Assembly (NCBI GenBank): GCA_020633195.1
Contig: JACKEC010000021.1
Location: forward strand, 186,001 to 250,000
DNA from: Sandaracinaceae bacterium
GTDB lineage: Bacteria; Myxococcota_A; Polyangia; Polyangiales; Sandaracinaceae
DNA: 64,000 nt
Direction: 5' to 3'
Each line of letters starts with the position of its first letter. The first letter of the stretch is position 1. This document shows positions 46,997 to 56,153 of the stretch, one piece after another. The translations under genes were made by a program, and so were the position numbers. The notes under the pieces were generated by a model, which was given only the letters and a program-made list of their open reading frames with translations, was not told the DNA's origin and made no database searches.

Positions 46997-49621
46997 TCAC
47001 TCGTCCTCCGAGGCCTCGACGGGGCGCGGCCGGACCGACTCGCGCTTCTTGCGGCGGAAGCGGTTCGGGGGGGTGCTGGGCGCCCACACTCGGAGCAGCG
47101 CGGGCTGCACGATCAGCGTCGAGAGCAGGCACATCCCCACCGAGACGCCGATGAGCTCGCCGAAGCGCTGCACCGGGACGAACGAGCTGAGGAGCATCAC
47201 GCCGAAGCCGAGCATCAGGGTCACGCAGGAGACCACTACCGCGCGGCCGGTCCCGCGCGCGGCGCGCAAGAGCGCTGCGTTCCTGTCGAGCCCGAGGCCG
47301 ATCTCCTCCCGATAGCGGGCCAGGAGGTGGATCGATCCGTCGACCGCGAGGCCGAGGCTGATGGAGAAGACGATCACCGTCGACGCGTTGAGGTGCATCC
47401 CGCGCATCGACATCCAGGCGAGCGTGCCCACGAGCGGGATCACGTTCGGCGGGATGCTCAGGAGGCCCAGCCGCCAGCTCCCGAGGAGCACGACGAGCAT
47501 CCCGAAGATGATGAGGACCGCCGTCCCGAGGCTGCCGAGGAGGTCGTTGACCACCGCGGTGAGGCCGACCGAGCCGGTGTAGCCCTCGCCGGTCATCGAG
47601 ACCCGCACGTGCATCGGGTCGAAGCGCTCGTGCAGCCGCGCCTTCACGCGCTCGATGAGCTCGAGGCTCGCCGCGGCGCCGACGTCGGCCAGCCGGACCT
47701 GGATCCGCGCGACGCGCCGGTCCTCGGTCACGAACGAGCTCGTCGGGTTGCGCTCGAAGTGCGAGTAGATGTCCAGGATCGCGCCGACCTGCTCGGCGCT
47801 GCGGAACGGCTCGTCGACCGCGCTCGGCTCCCCCGTGAAGCGGGCCCAGCTCATGTGGAGGTAGTCGGTCGGGGACGCGGTGCTCAGCACGGCGTCCTCG
47901 GTGTCGAGGTAGCGCTCGACGTCGTCGATCGCCGCGAGGACCTCGGGGTCCGCCATGCGGCCGGCGTCGTCGCTCTCGAGCATGATCTCGAAGGGGCGGA
48001 CGCCGTCGAGCTCGTCCTCCATCAGCCGCGTGGTGATGTACGCGTCGTCCGACTCGGCGAACTCGTCGAGGAGCGCACTGTCGACGGTGATGTTGAAGGC
48101 GGCCCAGATGAAGAGCCCCATCAGCGCGAGGGCGCCGCCGATGAAGCGCCACGGGTGATCGAGGATCTTGCTGGTCAGCCACACGATCCCGCTCTCGAGC
48201 AGGCCGCGGTCGGCGACCGGCACGTCGTGCTCCGCGGGATCGCGATACGCCGCCGGCGTCTTGTCGCGGGCCTTGGGCGGATCGAAGTAGGTCATCGCGC
48301 TCGGCAGGAACACGATGGTGACCACGTAGGCGAGCATCACGCCGATGCCCGCGATCACGCCGAAGCGCTGGAGCATCTCGGTCTGGCTCACGACCAGCGA
48401 GGCGAGGCCGACCGCGGTCGTGATCGACGTGAGGAAGCACGCCACGGCCATCGAGCGGACGGTGTTCTTCGCGGCCTCGAGCTTGGTCGGCGCGTGCTCG
48501 AGCTCCTCTCGATAGCGACCGATCAGGTGGATCGAGTCGGAGACGCCGATGATGATCAAGAGCGGCGGGATGATGTTGTTCAGCACCGTCATCGTCTCGC
48601 CGACCATCGCCATCGTCCCGATCACGATGACGGCGCTGATGCCGACCGCGACGACGGGCAGGATCGTGCCGGGGAGCCAGCGGAACGAGACGTAGAGGAG
48701 GACGAAGCAGACCAGGAGCGTGAGGGGCACGATCCGGAAGTTGTCTTCCTCCATCTTGCGGATGATCGAGTTGAACAGGTGCGGCAGGCCGCCGATGTTG
48801 ATCCGCACCCCGGCCGGCGGCGGCAGGCTCGCCACGGTGGCGTCGATCTGCTCGACGGTCGCCTGCATCACGCGGTGGTCCTCGACGCGGCCGTCGAGGA
48901 AGAGGGCCACCGCGGTGACGTGGCGGTTGCGGCTGATGAGCCGGCCGTTGAGCAGGGGCGTCTCGTCCAGGACGGTGCGCAGCCGCGCCGCGTCCTCGGG
49001 GGTGACCTGGTCGCCCTGCACCACGGGCCCGTAGCGGTAGGTGCCGACGCGGTCGGCGAGGGTCGCGAGGCCGAGCGGGAACCGGGACGGGTCGCTCTGG
49101 ACGATGACGCTGAGCGCGTCCTCGAGGTCGGGGTCCACGTCCGACGGGACGTCGCCCTCGGGGGTGCCCTCCTCCTCGTCTTCGTCGAGGTCGTCGAGAT
49201 CGTCGAGGTCGTCGAGGTCGTCGAGGTCGTCGAGGCCCTCGGGCGTCGTCGGCGGCGCCTCCTCGTCGATGGGCACCGGCAGCGGGGTCACCGTGATCCC
49301 CTCGACCCGCTGGACGTAGTCGGCCTGCTCGAAGCGGCGCGCGAGGCGGTGCACGTAGGCGAGGGGCTCGGGCGCGAGGACGTCGTCGGCCTCGACGAGG
49401 AGCACGACCACGTGATCGGGGTTCCCGAAGCGCTCGGCGAAGGACGCGTTGATCGCGTTCTGCTCGTCGATGCTGCTCGTCGTGAGCTGCTGCGGGCGCG
49501 GATCCGCCACCAGGCGCGGGATGAACACGCCCGTGCCGATCGTCGCGACGACGATGGCCCCGAGCGCCCATCCGCGGCGCCGGGTAACGAGCTCCGCGAT
49601 CGCTTCGATCAGGGCGTGCAC
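46997..49621 (-). CDS. RND/MMPL superfamily exporter
   Basis: 874 residues with the two-fold RND layout: TM1, periplasmic loop, five TM helices (about 300-440), then a second set after 490. Typical segments: NNIIPPLLIIIGVSDSIHL and the matching second-half STVIVFSISLGLAVDGSIHL. The hydrophobic cores and lengths fit the MMPL/hopanoid-lipid (HpnN-like) exporters. A run of LDD triplets (about 128-148) encoded by seven 9-bp tandem units sits in the first periplasmic loop. No membrane-fusion partner is adjacent. Substrate unknown, probably a lipid or sterol-like molecule. Confidence 0.88.
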   Translation of the reverse strand: MHALIEAIAELVTRRRGWALGAIVVATIGTGVFIPRLVADPRPQQLTTSSIDEQNAINASFAERFGNPDHVVVLLVEADDVLAPEPLAYVHRLARRFEQADYVQRVEGITVTPLPVPIDEEAPPTTPEGLDDLDDLDDLDDLDDLDEDEEEGTPEGDVPSDVDPDLEDALSVIVQSDPSRFPLGLATLADRVGTYRYGPVVQGDQVTPEDAARLRTVLDETPLLNGRLISRNRHVTAVALFLDGRVEDHRVMQATVEQIDATVASLPPPAGVRINIGGLPHLFNSIIRKMEEDNFRIVPLTLLVCFVLLYVSFRWLPGTILPVVAVGISAVIVIGTMAMVGETMTVLNNIIPPLLIIIGVSDSIHLIGRYREELEHAPTKLEAAKNTVRSMAVACFLTSITTAVGLASLVVSQTEMLQRFGVIAGIGVMLAYVVTIVFLPSAMTYFDPPKARDKTPAAYRDPAEHDVPVADRGLLESGIVWLTSKILDHPWRFIGGALALMGLFIWAAFNITVDSALLDEFAESDDAYITTRLMEDELDGVRPFEIMLESDDAGRMADPEVLAAIDDVERYLDTEDAVLSTASPTDYLHMSWARFTGEPSAVDEPFRSAEQVGAILDIYSHFERNPTSSFVTEDRRVARIQVRLADVGAAASLELIERVKARLHERFDPMHVRVSMTGEGYTGSVGLTAVVNDLLGSLGTAVLIIFGMLVVLLGSWRLGLLSIPPNVIPLVGTLAWMSMRGMHLNASTVIVFSISLGLAVDGSIHLLARYREEIGLGLDRNAALLRAARGTGRAVVVSCVTLMLGFGVMLLSSFVPVQRFGELIGVSVGMCLLSTLIVQPALLRVWAPSTPPNRFRRKKRESVRPRPVEASEDE
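49182..49244 (-). repeat. Seven-copy 9-bp tandem repeat inside the RND gene
   Basis: Unit TCGTCGAGG on the + strand, seven copies, one with a single change. Read on the minus strand it encodes repeated Leu-Asp-Asp. The repeat is in frame, so copy-number change would lengthen or shorten the acidic loop by three residues without frameshift. Confidence 0.9.
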
Positions 49622-49673
49622 CGGTAGGGGCCGAGTCTACGATTTGTGACGTTTCGGGGGACAGAAAGCGCCG

Positions 49674-50984
49674 TCACCCCATGACCGACCTCACGCTCGC
49701 GTCGAGGGCGTCGAGGAGGAACGTGAGCTCGTCGTCGGTGAGGTTGAGCGCAGGGGTGATGTAGACACAGTCGCCGAGCGGACGAAGAAACAGGCCTCGT
49801 TCGAGCGCCGCCTCGAAGACGCGCCACCCGGTGCGGCCGCCGTAGCCTCCGTCGCCGAGGTCCGCCGCCCCCACCAGGCCGCAGGTCCGGACGCGCCCCA
49901 CGCCGGGCACCGCCGAGAGCCTCTCGAAGGCCTCCGCGACCCGGGGCGCCATCCTCGCCACGTTCTCGAGCACGGCCTCGTCCCTGTAGATCGCGAGCAC
50001 CTCGCGCGCGATCGCCGCCCCGAGCGGGTTGCCGCAGAACGTGTGGCCGTGCATCAACGCGCGGTCCGCGGCGCCGCGGAAGCCGTCGTAGACGCGGGGC
50101 GTCGCGAGCGTCGCGGCCATCGGGAGCACGCCCGCGGTGAAGCCCTTGGCCGTGCACAGCAGGTCGGGCACGACCCCCGCGAGCTCGCACGCCCACATCG
50201 CCCCGGTCCGGCCGTACCCGGTGAAGACCTCGTCGGCGATCAGGAACGTGTCGATCGCCTCGGTGCGCGCGCGCAGCTCGCGGAGCAGCTCCGCGTCGTA
50301 CATCTGCATCCCGGCCGCGCCCTGGACGAGCGGCTCCACGATCACGCCCGCGATCTCGTCGGGGCGCTCGTCGAGGGCCGCGAAGACCTGCTCGAAGACG
50401 CGCTCCCAGCCGCCGGCCTCGCCGAGCGCGGGGGGACGGATCACCTCGAAGAGGATCGGCGCGAAGACGCGGTGGAACTCGGAGATCGACGCGAGGCTCG
50501 CCGCGCCGAGGGTGTCGCCGTGGTAGGCGCCGCTCAGCGTCACGAACCGCGTGCGCCGCGGCCGGCCGTTCTGCTGCCAGTACTGGAACGCGGCCTTGAC
50601 CGCGACCTCGACGGCCGTGGATCCGTCGTCCGAGAAGTGCGCGCGCGACAGATCGCCCGGCGCGACGGCGGCGAGCTCCTCGGCGAGCAGGGCGACCGGC
50701 GCGTGGGTGATCCCGCCCGCCGCGACGTGCATGAGCTGCTCGGCTTGCCGGTGGAGCGCCGCGCGGAGCCGCGGGTGCCCGTGGCCGAGGGTGCAGGTCC
50801 ACCAGCTCGCGTTGCCGTCGAAGACGCGGCGCCCGTCCGCGTCGTGCAGCCAGGGGCCCTCGGCGCCGACCACGACGAGCGGGTCCACGCCCTCGTGGCG
50901 CTCGCTCGCGGTGTACGGCGGCCACACGTGCGCCCGCTCTCGGGCGACGACGTCCGCGCGCGTGGTGCCGGGCGGCAGGAGCAT
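49674..50984 (-). CDS. bioA: Adenosylmethionine-8-amino-7-oxononanoate transaminase (biotin synthesis)
   Basis: 436 residues, class III aminotransferase. Converts KAPA to DAPA with S-adenosylmethionine as amino donor. Visible motifs: WPPYTASERH, NASWWTCTLGHGHP near 60 (substrate-binding tryptophans), SGAYHGDTLGA, VEPLVQGAAGM, DEVFTGYGRTG and PLP-lysine in CTAKGFTAG. These distinguish BioA from ornithine or GABA aminotransferases. The other bio genes are not in the window, so biotin genes are dispersed or further away. Confidence 0.93.
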   Translation of the reverse strand: MLLPPGTTRADVVARERAHVWPPYTASERHEGVDPLVVVGAEGPWLHDADGRRVFDGNASWWTCTLGHGHPRLRAALHRQAEQLMHVAAGGITHAPVALLAEELAAVAPGDLSRAHFSDDGSTAVEVAVKAAFQYWQQNGRPRRTRFVTLSGAYHGDTLGAASLASISEFHRVFAPILFEVIRPPALGEAGGWERVFEQVFAALDERPDEIAGVIVEPLVQGAAGMQMYDAELLRELRARTEAIDTFLIADEVFTGYGRTGAMWACELAGVVPDLLCTAKGFTAGVLPMAATLATPRVYDGFRGAADRALMHGHTFCGNPLGAAIAREVLAIYRDEAVLENVARMAPRVAEAFERLSAVPGVGRVRTCGLVGAADLGDGGYGGRTGWRVFEAALERGLFLRPLGDCVYITPALNLTDDELTFLLDALDASVRSVMG

Positions 50985-51030
50985 CGCGGCCGCACCCTGA
51001 GGCGCGCCGCGGCGACGCGCAAGCGCGGGC

Positions 51031-51801
51031 CTACTGCGTCACGACGGGCGGCCGACCGAAGCGCAGCCGGTAGCTGTACTGCGCCTCGCCGCCGCGCGGC
51101 GGCGACGTGGTCCGGATCTGCCCGGCGGCGGAGCGGATGCAGTGCTCGAAGGTGTCGTCGTCGAAGCGCGAGTTCTCCACCGCGACCGAGCGGACGGCGC
51201 CCGCGCCGCGGAACGTGAAGACGAGGTCCAGGGTGGCCGGCTCCATCGAGCCGCGATCGAGGTAGCGCTCGTAGCAGCGCTCGAAGCCCGTCGTCGCCCG
51301 GCGCACCGCGCTCTGGACCACGTGATCGTCGAGGCGGCCTTGCCCGTCCACCTGCTGAGCGACGACCACGTAGATGTACTGCGCGAGCTGCGCGTCGTGC
51401 TCCACCGTGTTGAGGCTGCCGTCGGTGCCCGCGACCGAGTCGGCGGCGGCGTCGGGGGGCGGCGGCTGGACGACGACCGTCGCGCCCGGCGTCGGGACGC
51501 GCGTCGAGAGGCAGTCGCGCGCGGCGGTCTGGACGCCCGCCACCCGCACCACGAGCGCCTCGATCGCGGCCTCCGCGTCGCGACGGGCCGCCGGATCGCC
51601 GGACGTGTCGCGCTGCCGCTCGGCCGCGACCATCAGCCGCATGATGCGCTGCATCTCGTTGTGGCTGGCGTCGATGCACCCGGCGAGCTCGCGGGCGCGG
51701 CTGACCGCGGTCGCCCGCTCGGCGGCGGACATCTGCTGCGCCGCGGCCGGCGCCGTGAGCGAGAGGGAAGTGAGGAGGGCCAAGATTCGTGTCGTGCGCA
51801 T
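51031..51801 (-). CDS. AgmX/PglI C-terminal domain protein
   Basis: 256 residues; the ATG at 51801 gives signal peptide MRTTRILALLTSLSLTAPAAAQ. A helical part (30-105) follows with two Cys (LAGCIDAS, ARDCLS), then a Pro linker, and a TonB-C-like AgmX/PglI domain (VVQSAVRRATTGFERCYERYL, FDDDTFEHCI). In Myxococcus, AgmX/PglI proteins belong to gliding and envelope machines. The domain's Cys pair is present. Neighbours (RCC1, bioA) give no clue to partners. Confidence 0.82.
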   Translation of the reverse strand: MRTTRILALLTSLSLTAPAAAQQMSAAERATAVSRARELAGCIDASHNEMQRIMRLMVAAERQRDTSGDPAARRDAEAAIEALVVRVAGVQTAARDCLSTRVPTPGATVVVQPPPPDAAADSVAGTDGSLNTVEHDAQLAQYIYVVVAQQVDGQGRLDDHVVQSAVRRATTGFERCYERYLDRGSMEPATLDLVFTFRGAGAVRSVAVENSRFDDDTFEHCIRSAAGQIRTTSPPRGGEAQYSYRLRFGRPPVVTQ

Positions 51802-51861
51802 GTGCGATCCCGTCGCCAAGTCTACGTGCTCGAGGACAGACGCGCGCGACCGCGTGGTTGT

Positions 51862-53130
51862 TCAGGGCAAGATCCCCTCGACGCGAAGCGGCGCGGCGCT
51901 GCCATCGATGTCCCTCCCGAGCTGGCCCAGGTTCCCATCCCCCCAGCACCACACTCCGCCCGCGATCACCACGCAGCCGTGGCCGCGACCGAGATCGAGG
52001 TCGTCGGCCGCCCCCGGGAGGAAGCCCATCTCGACGGGCTCGCTGCTCGAGGCGCCGGCGTTCGCGATCTGGTCGTGGTCGTCCCGTCCCCAGCACGACA
52101 CCGCGCCTCCGGTGCGCCGCGCGCAGGTGAAGTCCTCGCCACCCTCGACGGTCACGGCGTCGGCGAGCCCGATCACCGGCGACGGAACGCCCTGCGTCGT
52201 GGAGCCGCCGTCGCCGAGCCGACCGTCGGCGCCGCGCCCCCAGCAGGCGGTCGCCCCGGGCCGCACCGCGCAAGCGTGCTTCCACCCGAGGCCCAGGTAG
52301 GTGGCGTCCATCAGCATCGAGACCGGCGCGGGGTCGGGTCGGGAGCGGTTCGTGTCGTCGCCGAGCTGCCGGTCCATGGCGAGCCCCCAACACTGCGCCG
52401 TCCCGTCGCTGATGCGCGCGCAGGTGAAGGCCTGCCCGAGCGCGATCTGCGCGATGGCGCCGACGACGGTGACCGCCTCGGGCGCGCGCCGCGCCGACCC
52501 GGCGAACCCGAGCTGGCCCTGGTTGTTCGCGCCCCAGCAGAACAGGCTCCCGGAGAAGGAGAGGAGGCACGTGTGCGACCCGCCCGCGACCGCGACGGCG
52601 GTCCCTGCGGTCACGTGCTCGGGGGTCGCGACGACGGCCGCGGTGGACCCGGAGCCGACCTGCCCCGTGTCGTTCTCGCCCCAGCAGTAGAGCTCCCCCG
52701 GGCTCACGACGGCGCAGCCGTGGGCGTCGCCCAGGGTGATGCTCACCGCGGGCCCGGGGAGCGTGACCCGCGCCGCTCCGGAGCGCGCGGCCCCCTCGGT
52801 GCCGTCCCCGAGCTGACCGACGTCGCCGTCGCCCCAGCAGAAGACCGCTCCGTCGCTGCGGAGGGCGCACGAGGTGTCGCCGCCGACGGCGACTTGCACG
52901 ACGCGGAGCACGCCCGCGTCCCCGCCGGCGTCGAAGCCGCCGTCGTCGCCGCCCGCGTCGGGGCGCACGTCGGGACCTCCGTCGAGGGTCGCGCCGTCCA
53001 GCGCCGCGTCGGCCCCGGCGTCGAAGGGGCCCGGCTCGCCGGCGTCGCGCCGCGTCCCGCTGCGGTCGAGGATGCAGCCCGACACCAGCACGCATGCCAG
53101 CGCGATGGAGCCGATCGCACCTTCCCCCAT
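51862..53130 (-). CDS. RCC1-repeat surface lipoprotein
   Basis: 422 residues from the ATG at 53130, which gives MGEGAIGSIALACVLVSGC (lipobox); the open frame upstream overlaps the divergent gene. A DAGADAALDGA-type linker precedes seven RCC1 units, each with Cys-Ala and CWG (for example TCALRSDGAVFCWGDG), so a seven-bladed propeller with a likely disulfide per blade. Such Cys-bearing RCC1 lipoproteins are typical of Myxococcota; ligand unknown. Divergent from the thioesterase at 53153 with a 22-base gap. Confidence 0.88.
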   Translation of the reverse strand: MGEGAIGSIALACVLVSGCILDRSGTRRDAGEPGPFDAGADAALDGATLDGGPDVRPDAGGDDGGFDAGGDAGVLRVVQVAVGGDTSCALRSDGAVFCWGDGDVGQLGDGTEGAARSGAARVTLPGPAVSITLGDAHGCAVVSPGELYCWGENDTGQVGSGSTAAVVATPEHVTAGTAVAVAGGSHTCLLSFSGSLFCWGANNQGQLGFAGSARRAPEAVTVVGAIAQIALGQAFTCARISDGTAQCWGLAMDRQLGDDTNRSRPDPAPVSMLMDATYLGLGWKHACAVRPGATACWGRGADGRLGDGGSTTQGVPSPVIGLADAVTVEGGEDFTCARRTGGAVSCWGRDDHDQIANAGASSSEPVEMGFLPGAADDLDLGRGHGCVVIAGGVWCWGDGNLGQLGRDIDGSAAPLRVEGILP

Positions 53131-53152
53131 CGCCGCATGATACTTCGCGCTC

Positions 53153-53551
53153 ATGCCGTTCGAGTATCCATTGGCGGTCCGCTTCGCGGACACCGACGCC
53201 CAGGGGCACGTGTACTTCGCCAACTACCTGACCTTCTGCGACGAGGCGCTCTCGGCGTACATGCGGCACCTCGGGTGCGCGTGGCAGGACCTGGTGGCGG
53301 ACGGCGTGGACATGTTCTACCGCAACGCGACTTGCGAGTTTCGAGGGTCCGCGAGGTTCGAGGACGTCGTCCGGGTCGAGCCCTCCATCGCCAAGATCGG
53401 CAACAGCAGCGTCACGTCGCGCTTCGTGCTGCGCGGGGCCGACGGCGAGGTGATCGCGGTGGCCGAGCTCGTCAGCGTGTGCATCGACGTGGCGACGCGG
53501 ACGGCGACCCGGGTCCCCGACCGCCTGCGTGACGTCGTCGCGGCGGCCTGA
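53153..53551 (+). CDS. Hotdog-fold acyl-CoA thioesterase (YbgC/4-HBA-CoA type)
   Basis: 132 residues. Catalytic motif FADTDAQGHVYFANYLTFCDEA contains the Asp of the YbgC/4-hydroxybenzoyl-CoA thioesterase active site (D-x-x-G-H-V-x-x-x-x-Y). Other matches are EFRGSARFEDVVRV and the strand SSVTSRFVL. Cytosolic; hydrolyses short or aromatic acyl-CoAs. ybgC often sits beside tol-pal; here it does not. Convergent with ftsK, ending 6 bases away. Confidence 0.9.
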   Translation: MPFEYPLAVRFADTDAQGHVYFANYLTFCDEALSAYMRHLGCAWQDLVADGVDMFYRNATCEFRGSARFEDVVRVEPSIAKIGNSSVTSRFVLRGADGEVIAVAELVSVCIDVATRTATRVPDRLRDVVAAA

Positions 53552-53557
53552 GGACGA

Positions 53558-56011
53558 TCACAGCGTCTGGACCAGCACCTCGCGGCGACCGCCGGCCTTT
53601 CCGCTCGGCGGCCCGACGACGCCCTCCTGCTCCATCCGCTCCACGAGCTTGGCGGCCTTGTTGTAGCCGACGCCGAGCTGGCGCTGGATGTGGCTGATCG
53701 AGCAGTAGCCGGCCTGCGCGACGCACGCGACGGCCTTGTCGTAGATGGGGTCGTCGCTCGCCGGACCGCCGCCGCCGTCGGCGCCGTCGTCGTCGCCGCG
53801 CGGCTCGAGGATCTTCTCGTCGTAGACGGGCTTGCCCTGCTCGCGGAGGTGGTCGCACAGGCGCTTCACCTCCTCCTCGGAGACGTAGGCGCTGTGGACG
53901 CGGTGCAGGTCGCTGCTGCCCGGCGGGATCATGAGCATGTCGCCCATCCCGAGGAGGTGCTCCGCGCCCTGCCGGCCGAGGATCGTCTTGGAGTCCTCAC
54001 GCTGGCTGACCTTGAACCCGATCCGCGCGGGGAAGTTCGCCTTGATCATGCCGGTGATGACGTCGACGCTCGGGCGCTGCGTCGCGAGGATTACGTGGAT
54101 CCCCGCCGCGCGGGCCTTCTGCGCGAGGCGCGCGATCGCGGCCTCGACGTCCTTGGCGGCGACCATCATGAGGTCCGCGAACTCGTCGACGACGACGACC
54201 ACGTAGGGCAGGCGCTCCGGCGGCGTCTCGTTCGCGTCCGCGGCCTCTCCGTCGGCCGGATCGAGCAACACTTCTTGTCCATCCGCGCCCCGCGCCTTGA
54301 CCTTGCCCTTGCGCGACGTGAACACGTTGTCCGCGGTGAGCTCGCCGCTGAGCACGCGGTCGATCCGCTTGTTGTACGTGGTGATGTTGCGCGCGCCGGC
54401 GTCGGCGAAGAGCTGGTAGCGACGCTCCATCTCGTCGACGGCCCAGCGCAGCGCGAGCGACGCCTTCTTCATGTCCGTCACGACGGGCAGGAGCATGTGG
54501 GGGATGCCGTCGAAGACGGCGAGCTCGACCACCTTCGGGTCGATCATGAGGAGGCGCACCTCCTCGGGGCTGCGCCGCGAGAGCAGCGAGCAGAGCATCA
54601 CGTTGAGCCCGACGCTCTTGCCCGAGCCGGTGGCGCCCGCGACGAGCAGGTGAGGCATCCGCGCGAGGTCGCCGTAGACGGGCTGCCCCGCGATGTCCTT
54701 GCCGAACGCGACGGGGAGCGCCGCCTTGAGCGAGGTCCAGCGATCGTCCTCGAGCACCTCGCGCATGTACACGGTCTGCCGGATCTCGTTGGGCAGCTCG
54801 AAGCCCACCCGCGCCTTGCCCGGGATGGGCGCGACGATCCGGACCTTGTGCGCGGCGAGCGCCATCGCGAGGTCGTCGGAGAGGCCGGCGATCTTGGAGA
54901 TCTTCGTCCCGCTCTCGGGCTCGAACTCGTACATCGTGACGACCGGGCCCGGGTGGATCTCGTCCACGCGACCCTTCACGCGGTAGGCCTCGAGCTTCTC
55001 GGTGAGCTGGATCGCGTTGGCCCGGAGCGCGGTGGCGTCGATCTGGATCTGCTGCGCCGGGGGCGCGTCGAACAGATCGGTCGGCGGGAGCGCGAAGTCC
55101 CCCTGCACCTCGGGCATGCGGATCCGGTTCGGCGACCCGGCCGACTCCTCGCGCGGCGCGACGATCGTGGGGCCCGAGGCCTTGCCCTTCGCGGTGGCCT
55201 TGGCCGCGGCGCGGGGCGCCTTCTTCTTGGGCAGCGGGGGCGGCGCCGGCTCCTCTTCCTCTTCCTCGTCCTCCATCTCCACCTCGGCGGGGTCCGCCTC
55301 GGCGAAGATGACGGGCTCGATCTCGGCGTCGAGGCTCTCGTCGAGGGTGGACTCGGACACGATCCGGGGGGCCGCGGCGAGCGCGGCCTCCTCGCGCTCG
55401 AGGCGCTCGAGCTCCTTGGCCTCACGCCACGCCGCCCAGGCGTCGCGGAGCCACGCGCGCGCGCGCTTCGCGCCGGCGAGCGTCGCCACGCCGCCCTTCC
55501 GGGCGATCTCGATGACGCTGAAGGGCGTGCGCAGCACGATCGTGATCAGGAGGATCGCGGTGCCGACGACGTAGGCCCCGGCGACCCCGAGGAGCGACCG
55601 GAGCACCTCGCCCATCACCTCGCCGAGCGCGCCGCCCGGGAGGTGGCCGCCGAAGACGGTCTGACCTCCGAGCGCGAGGTGGACCATCGCGCAGCCGATC
55701 AAGACGATGACCACCGTGCTCGCCACGCGGCCGATGCCCAGCCCGCTGTTGCTGCGGGTGAACAGGCGCGCGGTGCCGAGCCCGAGCTCGAGCGGGACGA
55801 GCCAGGCGGCGACCCCGAACGCGGTCGCGAGGACCCCGGCGAGCGCCTCGCCCACCGGGCCGATCCAGTTCTCGCCGCCATCCGCGTCGTAGGACCAGAC
55901 GGCCAGGCCCACGAGCAGCGTCGCGGCGGCACAGAGGATCCCCAGCACCTCGTGGCGGCGCCCGAGCTGAGGGGTCGTTTCGTCGGCTGATGTAGTCTGA
56001 GGTGCGCCCAA
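53558..56011 (-). CDS. ftsK: DNA translocase FtsK/SpoIIIE
   Basis: 817 residues, TTG start preceded by GGGAG ~10 bases away; a later GTG cannot be excluded. Four TM helices in residues ~20-190, an acidic and Lys/Ala-rich linker (about 200-320) shorter than in E. coli, then the motor: Walker A GATGSGKS (459-466), Walker B VVVVDEFADLMM, VDVITGMIKANFPARI, and the winged-helix gamma domain (YDKAVACVAQAGYCSISHIQ) that reads KOPS-like sites. Pumps chromosome termini through the septum. The gamma domain ends close to the stop, as usual. Confidence 0.96.
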   Translation of the reverse strand: MGAPQTTSADETTPQLGRRHEVLGILCAAATLLVGLAVWSYDADGGENWIGPVGEALAGVLATAFGVAAWLVPLELGLGTARLFTRSNSGLGIGRVASTVVIVLIGCAMVHLALGGQTVFGGHLPGGALGEVMGEVLRSLLGVAGAYVVGTAILLITIVLRTPFSVIEIARKGGVATLAGAKRARAWLRDAWAAWREAKELERLEREEAALAAAPRIVSESTLDESLDAEIEPVIFAEADPAEVEMEDEEEEEEPAPPPLPKKKAPRAAAKATAKGKASGPTIVAPREESAGSPNRIRMPEVQGDFALPPTDLFDAPPAQQIQIDATALRANAIQLTEKLEAYRVKGRVDEIHPGPVVTMYEFEPESGTKISKIAGLSDDLAMALAAHKVRIVAPIPGKARVGFELPNEIRQTVYMREVLEDDRWTSLKAALPVAFGKDIAGQPVYGDLARMPHLLVAGATGSGKSVGLNVMLCSLLSRRSPEEVRLLMIDPKVVELAVFDGIPHMLLPVVTDMKKASLALRWAVDEMERRYQLFADAGARNITTYNKRIDRVLSGELTADNVFTSRKGKVKARGADGQEVLLDPADGEAADANETPPERLPYVVVVVDEFADLMMVAAKDVEAAIARLAQKARAAGIHVILATQRPSVDVITGMIKANFPARIGFKVSQREDSKTILGRQGAEHLLGMGDMLMIPPGSSDLHRVHSAYVSEEEVKRLCDHLREQGKPVYDEKILEPRGDDDGADGGGGPASDDPIYDKAVACVAQAGYCSISHIQRQLGVGYNKAAKLVERMEQEGVVGPPSGKAGGRREVLVQTL

Positions 56012-56084
56012 GTGGACCAGCTCCCTACATCGCAGGATGCCTGAAGGGCGTCTACGGGGTCAAGTTTGCCAACCCATCGGTCTC

Positions 56085-56112
56085 TTGATTGAAATTCGGA
56101 TTCCTCTACTAT
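56085..56112 (+). promoter_or_regulatory. Sigma70-type promoter of the 56154 gene
   Basis: TTGATT-N16-TACTAT, 42 bases before the ATG at 56154, in an unusually A/T-rich patch of this GC-rich DNA. It drives the lipoprotein and FHA gene pair. Confidence 0.6.
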
Positions 56113-56153
56113 CGGGTGCCACTCGAACCCGCTCTCCCGGCTCCAGAGGACGA

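Noticed and set aside
49182..49244. CRISPR-like repetition
   Set aside because: Contiguous 9-bp units with no spacers, and in-frame coding.
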